Positions 17,421 through 26,195 of a stretch of DNA of 64,000 bases are shown here, in pieces; the stretch's first letter is position 1, and each line of letters begins with the position of its first letter. The notes under the pieces are model-generated. The model was not told the origin of the DNA. It did not search any database and worked only from the letters and a program-made list of their open reading frames with translations. Origin of the DNA: Vibrio campbellii CAIM 519 = NBRC 15631 = ATCC 25920 (GTDB taxonomy: Bacteria; Pseudomonadota; Gammaproteobacteria; Enterobacterales; Vibrionaceae). The translations under genes and the position numbers were made by a program. Where the stretch lies: contig NZ_CP015863.1 in the NCBI RefSeq assembly GCF_002163755.1, positions 992,001 through 1,056,000 on the forward strand. Direction: 5' to 3'.

Positions 17421-18047
17421 ATGAGCTACCAAGAAAAAAACGCAATGTCGCCAATTATTGACGCGCTAGTGCCAATGGTGGTTGAACAAACTTCCCGCGG
17501 CGAACGCTCTTACGACATTTACTCACGCCTGCTTAAAGAGCGCGTGATCTTTTTAACTGGTCAAGTGGAAGACCACATGGCAAACCTTGTCGTGGCTCAA
17601 CTACTTTTCCTAGAATCTGAAAATCCAGATAAAGATATTTTCCTATACATCAACTCACCAGGCGGCAGCGTAACAGCAGGTATGTCTATCTATGACACCA
17701 TGCAGTTCATCAAGCCAAATGTAAGCACAGTATGTATGGGTCAAGCTTGCTCTATGGGTGCGTTCCTGCTTGCAGGTGGTGCGCCAGGTAAGCGTTACGT
17801 TCTGCCTAATTCACGTGTGATGATCCACCAACCACTGGGTGGCTTCCAAGGTCAAGCTTCTGATATTCAAATTCATGCTCAGGAAATCCTGACCATCAAG
17901 CAGAAGCTAAACAACCTATTAGCAGAACATACTGGCCAGCCTCTTGAAGTGATTGAGCGCGATACCGATCGCGACAACTTCATGTCGGCAGATCAGGCAG
18001 TAGAATACGGTATTGTGGATGCAGTGTTGAGCCACCGCGGCGAGTAA
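17421..18047 (+). CDS. clpP: ClpP, ATP-dependent Clp protease proteolytic subunit
   Basis: A 208-residue serine protease that forms the double heptameric chamber of ClpXP and ClpAP. The catalytic triad is S111 (in MGQACSMGAFLL), H136 (in MIHQPLGG) and D185 (in ERDTDRDNF), the same positions as in the E. coli precursor, so the N-terminal propeptide of about 14 residues is also conserved. FLYINSPGGSVTAGM marks the oxyanion region. ATG 17421 follows AGGGACATAAGAAT. A TTGACT-N18-TAACAA sequence at 17338-17367 could be its own promoter. ClpX, its main partner, follows after 71 bases. Confidence 0.98.
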   Translation: MSYQEKNAMSPIIDALVPMVVEQTSRGERSYDIYSRLLKERVIFLTGQVEDHMANLVVAQLLFLESENPDKDIFLYINSPGGSVTAGMSIYDTMQFIKPNVSTVCMGQACSMGAFLLAGGAPGKRYVLPNSRVMIHQPLGGFQGQASDIQIHAQEILTIKQKLNNLLAEHTGQPLEVIERDTDRDNFMSADQAVEYGIVDAVLSHRGE

Positions 18048-18073
18048 TTTAGCCAGCGCATTTTGGCTAAATT
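18046..18073 (+). terminator. Perfect 10-bp hairpin between clpP and clpX
   Basis: AATTTAGCCA and TGGCTAAATT around an 8-base loop. No T-run, so more likely an mRNA stability or partial-termination element than a full terminator. Confidence 0.45.
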
Positions 18074-18118
18074 TGATATACACTCATTCATAAAGAGTAA
18101 AGGCTAAGAGGTTAGCGA

Positions 18119-19399
18119 ATGACAGATAAAAGCAAAGAAAGTGGCAGCGGCAAATTGCTGTACTGCTCTTTCTGTGGCAAAAGTCAGCACGAAGTTCGCA
18201 AGCTAATCGCAGGTCCGTCAGTTTACATTTGCGACGAGTGTGTCGACTTATGTAACGATATCATTCGCGAAGAAATCAAGGATGTTCTCCCTAAGAAAGA
18301 ATCTGAAGCGTTGCCAACGCCAAAACAGATCCGTGAACACCTTGATGACTATGTGATCGGACAAGATTACGCGAAAAAAGTGCTCGCAGTTGCGGTATAT
18401 AACCACTACAAGCGTTTACGCAATGGTGATACAACGAGCGAAGGTGTGGAGCTTGGTAAAAGTAACATCCTTCTAATTGGTCCTACTGGTAGTGGTAAAA
18501 CACTGCTTGCTGAGACGCTAGCTCGATTCCTGGATGTGCCATTTACAATGGCTGACGCTACCACACTAACCGAAGCAGGTTACGTTGGTGAAGACGTTGA
18601 AAACATCATCCAGAAGCTTCTGCAAAAATGTGATTACGATGTAGCGAAGGCTGAACGCGGCATTGTATACATTGACGAAATTGACAAAATTTCTCGTAAA
18701 GCTGAAAACCCATCAATTACGCGCGACGTATCTGGTGAAGGTGTTCAGCAGGCGCTACTAAAACTTATCGAAGGTACGGTTGCATCGGTTCCGCCACAAG
18801 GTGGTCGTAAGCATCCGCAGCAAGAATTCCTACAAGTGGACACGTCTAAGATCCTGTTCATCTGTGGTGGTGCATTTGCTGGTCTAGATAAAGTGATTGA
18901 ACAGCGTGTAGCGACAGGCACAGGTATTGGTTTTGGCGCAGAAGTGCGCTCTAAGAACGAAACCAAAACGGTCGGTGAACTATTTACTCAGGTAGAACCT
19001 GAAGATCTAGTGAAATACGGTCTGATTCCTGAGTTTATCGGTCGTCTACCAGTAACAACAACACTGACTGAGCTTGATGAAGAAGCGTTAATTCAGATCC
19101 TATGTGAACCGAAGAACGCACTGACTAAGCAATACGCAGCTTTGTTCGAACTAGAAGACGCAGAGCTAGAGTTCCGTGAAGACGCGCTACGTGCTATCGC
19201 TAAGAAAGCGATGGAGCGTAAAACGGGTGCTCGTGGTCTACGCTCAATCTTAGAAAGTGTTCTGCTAGAAACCATGTATGAACTGCCATCAGCGACGGAC
19301 GTAAGTAAAGTTGTGATTGATGAATCAGTGATTAAAGGTGAATCAGAACCATTGCTCATTTACAGCAACGCCGACAATCAGGCCGCTGGAGCAGAATAA
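18119..19399 (+). CDS. clpX: ClpX, AAA+ unfoldase of ClpXP
   Basis: A 426-residue unfoldase that selects tagged proteins and feeds them to ClpP. N-terminal zinc-binding domain with CSFCGKSQ and ICDECVDLC (four-cysteine site, residues about 15-41). Walker A GPTGSGKT near 121-128, Walker B IVYIDEIDKI, pore loop GYVGEDVE, sensor and arginine finger in the AAA+ region, and the ClpP-docking IGF loop (TGIGFGAEV). The C-terminal domain is complete. Good ribosome site (AAGAGGTTAGCG) before ATG 18119. Confidence 0.98.
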   Translation: MTDKSKESGSGKLLYCSFCGKSQHEVRKLIAGPSVYICDECVDLCNDIIREEIKDVLPKKESEALPTPKQIREHLDDYVIGQDYAKKVLAVAVYNHYKRLRNGDTTSEGVELGKSNILLIGPTGSGKTLLAETLARFLDVPFTMADATTLTEAGYVGEDVENIIQKLLQKCDYDVAKAERGIVYIDEIDKISRKAENPSITRDVSGEGVQQALLKLIEGTVASVPPQGGRKHPQQEFLQVDTSKILFICGGAFAGLDKVIEQRVATGTGIGFGAEVRSKNETKTVGELFTQVEPEDLVKYGLIPEFIGRLPVTTTLTELDEEALIQILCEPKNALTKQYAALFELEDAELEFREDALRAIAKKAMERKTGARGLRSILESVLLETMYELPSATDVSKVVIDESVIKGESEPLLIYSNADNQAAGAE

Positions 19400-19414
19400 A
19401 TTCAGCCATGAATA

Positions 19415-19446
19415 AAAAGGAGGTAAGTAATTACCTCCTTTTTTTA
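19415..19446 (+). terminator. Rho-independent terminator after clpX
   Basis: AAAAAGGAGGTAA and TTACCTCCTTTTTTT form a long stem with a T-tail. Confidence 0.88.
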
Positions 19447-19454
19447 TTTCTCTT

Positions 19455-19483
19455 ATTGAATCCAAATAATTAGACCCCATATA
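19455..19483 (+). promoter_or_regulatory. Sigma-32 heat-shock promoter of lon
   Basis: ATTGAA, 14 bases, CCCCATATA. The -10 element matches the sigma-32 consensus exactly and lon is a classical heat-shock gene. It sits between the clpX terminator and the lon start. Confidence 0.65.
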
Positions 19484-19529
19484 CTGCCTTAAGTAATACG
19501 TTAAACGTGAAAGCGGAAGAGAGAATTAT

Positions 19530-21881
19530 ATGAACTTGGAACGTTCCGAGCGTATCGAGATCCCGGTATTACCTCTACGTGACGTAGTGGTCTACCCACA
19601 CATGGTCATTCCATTGTTTGTTGGTCGCGAGAAATCGATTAGCTGTCTAGAGACGGCGATGGAAACAAACAAACAAGTTCTGCTTGTGGCACAAAAGCAA
19701 GCTGACACTGACGAGCCGACGGTTGACGACCTATTTGAAGTAGGTACGGTAGCAACCATTCTCCAGCTTCTTAAGCTACCTGACGGCACCGTTAAAGTGC
19801 TGGTTGAAGGTCAGCAACGCGCTAAGATTAACCACTTCAAAGAAAGCGAATTCTTCCTTGCTGAGGCTGAGTTTGTGGTAACGCCAGAGCTTGATGAGCG
19901 TGAGCAAGAAGTGATTGTTCGCAGTGCGATTAACCAATTTGAAGGCTTCATCAAACTGAACAAAAAGATCCCGCCAGAAGTACTGACTTCACTAAGCGGT
20001 ATTGATGAAGCGGCGCGCCTAGCAGATACGATTGCAGCGCATATGCCTCTTAAGCTGGTGGACAAACAGCAAGTACTTGAAATCGTTGATGTGACTGAGC
20101 GCCTTGAGTTCCTAATGGGCCAGATGGAATCAGAAATCGACCTTCTTCAAGTAGAGAAACGCATCCGCGGTCGTGTTAAGAAGCAGATGGAAAAATCTCA
20201 GCGTGAGTACTACCTGAATGAGCAAATGAAAGCGATTCAGAAAGAACTTGGCGAGATGGAAGACGCACCTGACGAGTTCGAAACACTGAAGCAAAAGATT
20301 GAAGAATCGAAAATGCCTCAGGACGCACGTGAAAAGACAGAACAAGAGCTGCAAAAGCTTAAGATGATGTCGCCAATGTCCGCAGAAGCGACAGTGGTAC
20401 GTAGCTACATCGACTGGATGGTAAGCGTTCCTTGGAACAAGCGTTCTAAAGTGAAGAAGAACCTTGCGAAAGCAGAAGAGATTCTAAACGAAGACCACTA
20501 CGGTCTAGAGCGTGTTAAAGAACGTATTCTTGAGTACTTAGCGGTACAAAACCGTATCAACAAGCTGAAAGGCCCTATCCTTTGTCTTGTAGGTCCTCCT
20601 GGTGTGGGTAAAACATCGCTAGGCCGCTCTATCGCAGCTGCAACAGGCCGTAAATACACTCGTATGGCTCTGGGTGGCGTGCGTGATGAAGCTGAAATCC
20701 GCGGTCACCGTCGTACTTACATTGGCTCATTGCCAGGTAAGCTTATTCAGAAGATGTCTAAAGTTGGCGTGAAAAACCCGCTGTTCCTTCTGGATGAAAT
20801 CGACAAGATGTCTTCAGATATGCGTGGTGACCCATCGTCAGCATTGCTAGAAGTTCTAGACCCAGAACAAAACAATGCATTTAACGATCACTACCTAGAA
20901 GTAGATTACGATCTGTCTGATGTAATGTTCGTCGCGACGTCTAACTCGATGGATATTCCGGGTCCGCTACTTGACCGTATGGAAGTGATTCGTCTTTCTG
21001 GTTACACAGAAGATGAGAAGCTAAACATTGCCAAACGTCACCTTGTTGATAAGCAAGTGAAGCGTAACGGTCTGAAACCAAACGAAATTACCATCGAAGA
21101 TTCGGCAATCATCGGCATTATTCGCTACTACACGCGTGAAGCGGGTGTTCGTAGCCTAGAGCGTGAGATTTCTAAGATCTGCCGTAAAGCAGTGAAGAAC
21201 ATCCTGCTTGATACAAGCTTGAAGTCAGTGACGGTGACAATGGACAACCTGAAAGAGTACCTAGGTGTTCAACGTCATGACTTTGGTAAAGCAGATGACA
21301 GCAACCGTATTGGCCAAGTAACTGGTCTAGCTTGGACACAAGTTGGCGGCGATCTACTAACGATCGAAACGGAAGCGATGCCTGGTAAAGGTAAGCTGAC
21401 GCAAACTGGCTCTCTTGGCGACGTAATGAAAGAGTCGATCCAAGCGGCAATGACGGTTGTACGTTCACGAGCTGAAAAGCTGGGTATCAACTCTGACTTC
21501 TACGAGAAGCGTGACATCCACGTGCACGTACCAGAAGGCGCAACACCTAAAGACGGCCCAAGCGCGGGTATCGCAATGTGTACTGCGCTAGTTTCTAGCT
21601 TGACGGGTAACCCGGTAAAAGCTGAAGTAGGTATGACAGGTGAAATCACTCTACGTGGTGAAGTTCTACCTATCGGTGGCCTAAAAGAGAAGTTACTTGC
21701 GGCACACCGTGGTGGCATCAAAACGGTACTGATTCCGAAAGACAACGAGCGTGATTTGGAAGAGATTCCAGAAAATGTTATCGCGGATCTGAAGGTTATC
21801 CCAGTACAGTGGATCGACGAAGTTCTGAAAGTTGCACTAGAGCGAGACCCGACGGGCGTTGAGTTTCAGTCTCAAAAATAG
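19530..21881 (+). CDS. lon: Lon, ATP-dependent protease La
   Basis: A 783-residue AAA+ serine protease that removes misfolded and regulatory proteins. The N-terminal substrate-binding LON domain begins IPVLPLRDVVVYPHMVIPL; a helical coiled middle (VEKRIRGRVKKQMEKSQREYYLNEQ) follows. AAA+ module with Walker A GPPGVGKT (near 356-363) and Walker B LFLLDEIDKM. The protease domain has the catalytic serine in PKDGPSAGIAM (near residue 678) and the lysine in GGLKEKLLAAHRGG. Full length for the LonA family. Own heat-shock promoter upstream and a strong terminator downstream, so monocistronic. Confidence 0.98.
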   Translation: MNLERSERIEIPVLPLRDVVVYPHMVIPLFVGREKSISCLETAMETNKQVLLVAQKQADTDEPTVDDLFEVGTVATILQLLKLPDGTVKVLVEGQQRAKINHFKESEFFLAEAEFVVTPELDEREQEVIVRSAINQFEGFIKLNKKIPPEVLTSLSGIDEAARLADTIAAHMPLKLVDKQQVLEIVDVTERLEFLMGQMESEIDLLQVEKRIRGRVKKQMEKSQREYYLNEQMKAIQKELGEMEDAPDEFETLKQKIEESKMPQDAREKTEQELQKLKMMSPMSAEATVVRSYIDWMVSVPWNKRSKVKKNLAKAEEILNEDHYGLERVKERILEYLAVQNRINKLKGPILCLVGPPGVGKTSLGRSIAAATGRKYTRMALGGVRDEAEIRGHRRTYIGSLPGKLIQKMSKVGVKNPLFLLDEIDKMSSDMRGDPSSALLEVLDPEQNNAFNDHYLEVDYDLSDVMFVATSNSMDIPGPLLDRMEVIRLSGYTEDEKLNIAKRHLVDKQVKRNGLKPNEITIEDSAIIGIIRYYTREAGVRSLEREISKICRKAVKNILLDTSLKSVTVTMDNLKEYLGVQRHDFGKADDSNRIGQVTGLAWTQVGGDLLTIETEAMPGKGKLTQTGSLGDVMKESIQAAMTVVRSRAEKLGINSDFYEKRDIHVHVPEGATPKDGPSAGIAMCTALVSSLTGNPVKAEVGMTGEITLRGEVLPIGGLKEKLLAAHRGGIKTVLIPKDNERDLEEIPENVIADLKVIPVQWIDEVLKVALERDPTGVEFQSQK

Positions 21882-21909
21882 TGATGTGCAGCAAAAATAA
21901 GTAAAACTT

Positions 21910-21949
21910 TACGCTGATAGGCCTAAAAAGGCTTGTCAGCGTTTTTTTT
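21910..21949 (+). terminator. Rho-independent terminator after lon
   Basis: ACGCTGATAGGCC and GGCTTGTCAGCGT pair, followed by eight T. Confidence 0.9.
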
Positions 21950-22072
21950 GGAGGCTAAGTTAAGTTCGAAAGCTTGCAGCCCTTGAAGGATAAGGGGCGA
22001 AGCATATTTTCTTAATTATGGAACGAAAGTCATCACAAAAATAATCACAGATGACACAAAGGGGAAATCACA

Positions 22073-22345
22073 GTGAATAAAACTCAACTAGTAGAACAAA
22101 TCGCAGAAAACGCAGACATCTCTAAAGCATCAGCTGGTCGCGCTCTAGACGCATTCATCGAAGCAGTAAGCGGTACGCTTCAGTCTGGTGATCAAGTTGC
22201 TCTTGTTGGCTTCGGTACATTCAGTGTTCGTACTCGTGCAGCGCGCACTGGCCGTAACCCAAAAACTGGTGAAGAAATCCAAATCGCAGAAGCTAAAGTA
22301 CCTTCTTTCAAAGCTGGTAAAGCTCTAAAAGACGCTTGTAACTAA
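22073..22345 (+). CDS. hupB: HU-beta, nucleoid-associated DNA-binding protein
   Basis: A 90-residue HU protein that bends and compacts DNA without sequence preference. Helical base MNKTQLVEQIAENADISK, then the beta arm with the family signature around GFGTFSVRTRAARTGRNPKTG, where the proline at the arm tip intercalates between bases. The start is GTG 22073, preceded by AAGGGG; no ATG is available in frame. Gene order lon-hupB-ppiD is the usual gammaproteobacterial order and identifies this as HU-beta rather than HU-alpha. Followed by a strong hairpin. Confidence 0.97.
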   Translation: MNKTQLVEQIAENADISKASAGRALDAFIEAVSGTLQSGDQVALVGFGTFSVRTRAARTGRNPKTGEEIQIAEAKVPSFKAGKALKDACN

Positions 22346-22459
22346 TTCTTTGCGTCGATGACGCAGAGCTGGTTCAGCGAACGGCCGTTGCATAATTTTT
22401 GTCCAAACAGTCAGATTTGAACAAAAATTTACAAACTAAGAGCCGAACTTTCTTAAATT

Positions 22460-22490
22460 ATGCGCATCCTACTGATGCGCATTTCTTTTT
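22460..22490 (+). terminator. Rho-independent terminator after hupB
   Basis: ATGCGCATC, loop CTACT, GATGCGCAT, then TTCTTTTT. Confidence 0.85.
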
Positions 22491-22559
22491 CTGATATTAT
22501 CGCGACATTACATTTTCTATTAGAAGCAGTCGGCTTCAATTGTGGAGAGCAGTTAAATT

Positions 22560-24419
22560 ATGATGGATCGACTACGCGAAGGCGTGAACAGCATCGCGGT
22601 CAAAATTATCCTTGGACTTATCATCCTTTCTTTCGTATTTGCTGGTGTAGGTAGCTACATCGTTGGCGGTAACAACAACGCAGCTGCGAAAGTAGGTAAC
22701 ACCGAGATTGCTCGTGGTGAGTTCGAGATGGCTTACCAAAATGAGCGTAACCGCATGCAAGCTCAATTGGGTGATTACTTCTCTCAAATGCTGGCTGACC
22801 CTGCATACGTTGAATCTTTCCGCAAATCTGTTCTAGATCGTATGATCAATGACGTGCTGCTTGACCAACAAGCAGAAGCACTTGGTCTGCGCATTAGCGA
22901 TGCTCAAGTACGTAGCATGATTCTAGATATGCCTCAGTTCCAATCGAACGGTAAATTCGACCAAGAGATCTACCAAGCATCTCTACGTCGTGCAGGTTTC
23001 TCTCCAGATTCTTTTGCTGAGTACATGCGTCGTGAATTGGTTCGTGAGCAACTGTTGAACGCACTACAAACCAGTGAGTTCACTCTACCTGGCGAAGTTC
23101 AATCTGAAGGTAAACTGTTCACTCAGACTCGTGACGTTCGCACAATCACTATCGATTTGAATGAGTTTGCTAAGAAGGTAGATCTGACTGACGAAGAAAT
23201 TCAAGACTACTACAAAGCAAACCCAGAAATGTTCACTCGTCCTGAACAAGTTAAGGTTGCTTACATTGAGCTTTCAGCTGACGAGCTTAAGAAGCAAATC
23301 CAAATTTCTGACGAAGACGTTAAGAAATACTACGATGAGCATCTAGACAAATACTCTACAGAAGAGCAGCGTCGCGTAGCGCACATCCTTGTTGAGGGTG
23401 ATGACGAAGCGAAAGCACAAGCGATTCTTGACGAGCTAAACGGTGGCGCTGACTTCGCTAAACTAGCAGAAGAAAAATCAGACGACTTTGGTAGCGCGGA
23501 AAACGGCGGTGACCTGGGTTGGATTGAGCGAGACGTGATGGATCCTGCATTCGAAGAGGCAGCATTCGCACTTAAGAACCCTGGTGATATGACAGGTCTA
23601 GTGAAGTCTGACTTCGGCTACCACATCATCAAGCTAGAAGAGCTAAAAGGTGCGGTTGCTAAGCCGTTCTCTGAAGTAGCAGCTGAAATCAAACAAGAAA
23701 TGGTTGACCAGAAAGCGGTTGATCAATTCTACGAACTGCAAAACGAACTTGAGAAAGTGGCGTTTGAATACCCAGATTCTCTAGACGACGCTTCTAAAGC
23801 GGTTGGTCAGAAAGTGAAGACAACGGACTTCATCTCTCAAGTTGATGCGCCTGAGGTTCTTAAGAACCAAGCGGTAATGCAAGCAATCTTGAGCCCAGAA
23901 GTGAAAGAAGATGGTCTGAACTCTGAAGCTATCGAAGTGGCGCCAGAGCACATCATCGTTGTTCGTGTTGAAGACGCTCGTGACGAGACGGTTCTTCCTC
24001 TTGCTGACGTGAAAGACCAAGTGGTTGCTGAACTGTCTCGCGTTAAAGGTGAGCAAGGTGCAATTGAACTAGGTACTAAAGTTGTGGCGGCTCTTAAAGA
24101 TGGTAACAAAGACATCCTTGCAGAAAACAGCCTAGCGTTTGGTGAGCAAGAATCTGTTGATCGTCGTTCTCCACTCGCTGCAACAGTATTCGCTATGGCG
24201 AAACCTGAAGGTGACAAGCCTGTATACGGTCAATCTAAAGATCTAGAAGGTAACGTTGTAGTTGTAGAGCTTGATGCGGTACACGCGGAGCTAGACAGCG
24301 CGCTAGAAGAGCAAGTTGCGATGCAAATGCAACGTGCTTCGTCTCAACAAGATCTTACTTCGGTAATTGCAGTACTGCGCGCAAACACGGACATTGAGTA
24401 CTTTGTTGTGAGCAACTAA
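22560..24419 (+). CDS. ppiD: PpiD, membrane-anchored periplasmic chaperone with parvulin domain
   Basis: A 619-residue inner-membrane chaperone next to the SecYEG exit that helps newly exported proteins fold. One N-terminal anchor helix (IAVKIILGLIILSFVFAGVGSYIV, residues 12-36) precedes a SurA-like chaperone region. The parvulin domain (about 265-365) carries RRVAHILVEGDDEAKAQ, FAKLAEEKSDD, GGDLGWIERDVMDPAFEEAAF and FGYHIIKLEE. The C-terminal region is a second chaperone-like lobe. Start at ATG 22560 (a second ATG follows directly) with a GAGAGCAG site. Size matches E. coli PpiD (623). Confidence 0.95.
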   Translation: MMDRLREGVNSIAVKIILGLIILSFVFAGVGSYIVGGNNNAAAKVGNTEIARGEFEMAYQNERNRMQAQLGDYFSQMLADPAYVESFRKSVLDRMINDVLLDQQAEALGLRISDAQVRSMILDMPQFQSNGKFDQEIYQASLRRAGFSPDSFAEYMRRELVREQLLNALQTSEFTLPGEVQSEGKLFTQTRDVRTITIDLNEFAKKVDLTDEEIQDYYKANPEMFTRPEQVKVAYIELSADELKKQIQISDEDVKKYYDEHLDKYSTEEQRRVAHILVEGDDEAKAQAILDELNGGADFAKLAEEKSDDFGSAENGGDLGWIERDVMDPAFEEAAFALKNPGDMTGLVKSDFGYHIIKLEELKGAVAKPFSEVAAEIKQEMVDQKAVDQFYELQNELEKVAFEYPDSLDDASKAVGQKVKTTDFISQVDAPEVLKNQAVMQAILSPEVKEDGLNSEAIEVAPEHIIVVRVEDARDETVLPLADVKDQVVAELSRVKGEQGAIELGTKVVAALKDGNKDILAENSLAFGEQESVDRRSPLAATVFAMAKPEGDKPVYGQSKDLEGNVVVVELDAVHAELDSALEEQVAMQMQRASSQQDLTSVIAVLRANTDIEYFVVSN

Positions 24420-24448
24420 GCATTACTGATGTAATTTGCATGTTAACT

Positions 24449-24483
24449 AAAACGGGTCGCATTAGCGGCCCGTTTTATTTTTA
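24449..24483 (+). terminator. Rho-independent terminator after ppiD
   Basis: AAAACGGGTCGC and GCGGCCCGTTTT pair (one mismatch), followed by ATTTTTAT. Confidence 0.85.
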
Positions 24484-24564
24484 TCTGAAGAAACTTCTAT
24501 ACAAACAGCGCTTTGCCTAAAGTAGTTTTCGTTCTTATACAACTACTAAAGGGAGATTGCTCAA

Positions 24565-24852
24565 ATGAAATGGATGTTAACGCTGTGCTTATTGATACTC
24601 GCGCCGATGAGCTGGGCGGAAACAAAGACTAAAGCAGATAAGTATGAAGGTATTGAGATTACGGTTAACGTTAACTCTGCCACTGCAGAAGAGATTGCAA
24701 CGCTACTTAATGGTATTGGTGAGAAGAAAGCGCAAGATATTGTTGAGTATCGCAACGAGCACGGTCCATTTAAAACAGCTGCGGATCTTACCAAGGTGAA
24801 AGGCATCGGTGAGGCGACTGTTAAGAAGAACGAAGACCGCATCCTGCTGTAA
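24565..24852 (+). CDS. comEA: ComEA-family periplasmic DNA-binding protein for natural transformation
   Basis: A 95-residue secreted protein with a signal peptide (MKWMLTLCLLILAPMSWA) and a single helix-hairpin-helix pair: VNVNSATAEEIATLLNGIG then AADLTKVKGIGEATVKKN. This is the ComEA architecture; in Vibrio cholerae the orthologue binds incoming DNA in the periplasm and ratchets it inward during chitin-induced competence. The position directly after ppiD is the same as in V. cholerae (recalled gene order). ATG 24565 is preceded by AAAGGGAGATTGC. I do not see a clear CRP-S site (TfoX-dependent promoter) in the 80 bases between the ppiD terminator and the start. Confidence 0.9.
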   Translation: MKWMLTLCLLILAPMSWAETKTKADKYEGIEITVNVNSATAEEIATLLNGIGEKKAQDIVEYRNEHGPFKTAADLTKVKGIGEATVKKNEDRILL

Positions 24853-24907
24853 TCGACGTTCTTGCCATTAAAATAAAAGCAAAGTTTTTGTTTCCTATTA
24901 CTGCTTT

Positions 24908-24944
24908 CCCGAACCAAGCCTCTTTGCTGGTTCGGGATTTTTTT
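24908..24944 (+). terminator. Rho-independent terminator after comEA
   Basis: CCCGAACCA and TGGTTCGGG around an 11-base loop, followed by ATTTTTTT. Confidence 0.9.
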
Positions 24945-25002
24945 GCTCTTCTTTGGGGCTATTTACAGAGTAGTGGTGAACTGGCTTTCAATTCTCTAAT
25001 CT

Positions 25003-25554
25003 CTAGCCAAAGATACGACGATGGGTCAGTTTCTCTAACCAAGCCATACTCAAACCACCTATTGCACCAAACAGGTGAGCATCCACCGCCACGCGAGCCC
25101 CAATCATCTCCGCTGTGCTTGTTGAAGGGCCGTAGAACTGCTCCCAAGCGACTTTAGCAATCAAACCACCTACCAGCACTAAACTGCTTCTTCTACCGTC
25201 GAAAACCTCAGCCAGCGCCCAGAAGCCGAATAAGCCGTGCAGCACACCAGACAGCCCGACGTAGACCGACATACTGGTTAATAAATTCATCGCACCAATG
25301 AAGGTACACAAAACGAGAAATACGATGATGAAATTACGCACGGTAGGGCGGAAGATAAATCCGATCACCCATAAACCAGCGAGATTCATCCCGAGGTGAG
25401 CAAAGTTGGTATGCGTGAGATTTCCTGTTACGATTCGCCACCATTCGCCGTGGCGTATATTGTAGGCGTGCCATTCGGTTAGGCTTGCCATTGGTTCGAA
25501 TTGCAGTATTAAACAGATAACGCTGATGATGCTCAGCAATGTATAAAGGTTCAC
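25003..25554 (-). CDS. rrtA: Rhombosortase, rhomboid-family intramembrane protease for GlyGly-CTERM proteins
   Basis: A small rhomboid protease of about 183 residues with six hydrophobic segments and no extra domains. The catalytic serine lies in VGLSGVLHGLFGF (G-x-S-G) in helix 4 and the histidine in DAHLFGAIGG in helix 6; the loop-1 region is HGEWWRIVTGNLTHTNFAHLGMN. The H-G pair right after the serine motif (GVLHG) separates rhombosortases from housekeeping GlpG. It cuts GlyGly-CTERM tails so that the protein can be lipid-modified and carried to the surface by type II secretion (family knowledge). Start: GTG 25554 gives VNLYTLLSIIS, a normal first helix; a TTG at 25611 is an alternative that would overlap tapT. 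A matching mini-substrate is at 5916-6041. Confidence 0.85.
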   Translation of the reverse strand: MNLYTLLSIISVICLILQFEPMASLTEWHAYNIRHGEWWRIVTGNLTHTNFAHLGMNLAGLWVIGFIFRPTVRNFIIVFLVLCTFIGAMNLLTSMSVYVGLSGVLHGLFGFWALAEVFDGRRSSLVLVGGLIAKVAWEQFYGPSTSTAEMIGARVAVDAHLFGAIGGLSMAWLEKLTHRRIFG

Positions 25555-25557
25555 TCT

Positions 25558-26175
25558 ATGTCTCGTTATTGTTCTCAGTGTGGAAAATCGCGCAAAGCTT
25601 GTATTTGCCAATGGATTGTGCCGCTAGCAAACGAGGTTGAACTTATCATCCTTCAGCATACGAGTGAAGAACATCGTCCTCTTGGTACGGCACGAATTCT
25701 CAATTTGAGTCTAAATCATTGTACTTGTTTGATCGGAGAAGACTTTTCAGATAGCGAGGTCTTGAATGCGTTGCTTGAGGATGACACTTATCAACATTTC
25801 ATTCTTTACCCTTCAGAACAATCGTTGTGCCTTTCAGACTTGGCGACGCTTGGAGAGGCGGCAGATAAGAAAACACGTTTGATTTTACTCGATGGCACTT
25901 GGAAGAAAGCTTACAAAATGTGGCAACTTTCGACCAACTTGCACTCCATTCCAACAGTGAAACTGCCAGAGGATCTGCAAGGTCATTACACCATTCGTAA
26001 GGCACCATCGAACAACAGCTTATCTACCGTGGAAGCCGGCTTTCATGCACTGAACCTGATGGAGTCTGGGAAAGATTTCACGCCTTTGTTAACGGCGTTT
26101 GAGAAGATGATTGAATTTCAAATCGCCCAGATGCCTCCGGGCGTATTTGAAAAGAACTATCTGAAAAACGAGTAG
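25558..26175 (+). CDS. tapT: tRNA-uridine aminocarboxypropyltransferase (DTW-domain protein)
   Basis: A 205-residue DTW-domain enzyme that installs acp3U on tRNA, at position 47 in the E. coli TapT (YfiP) case, using S-adenosylmethionine. N-terminal zinc-ribbon cysteines CSQCGKSRKACIC open the protein; the family signature D-G-T-W appears as LILLDGTWKKAYKM (so DGTW rather than DTW), with the preceding LFPSE-type motif as ILYPSE and the later LSTVEA. ATG 25558 has AAAGG eight bases upstream. It is divergent from rhombosortase with start codons only three bases apart, so the promoter of each must lie inside the other gene. Confidence 0.88.
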   Translation: MSRYCSQCGKSRKACICQWIVPLANEVELIILQHTSEEHRPLGTARILNLSLNHCTCLIGEDFSDSEVLNALLEDDTYQHFILYPSEQSLCLSDLATLGEAADKKTRLILLDGTWKKAYKMWQLSTNLHSIPTVKLPEDLQGHYTIRKAPSNNSLSTVEAGFHALNLMESGKDFTPLLTAFEKMIEFQIAQMPPGVFEKNYLKNE

Positions 26176-26195
26176 CGAACCGATAGAGTACTTCT

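Noticed and set aside
21961..22010. CTTGAA upstream of hupB as a heat-shock promoter
   Set aside because: The matching -10 region lacks the CCCC element at proper spacing.
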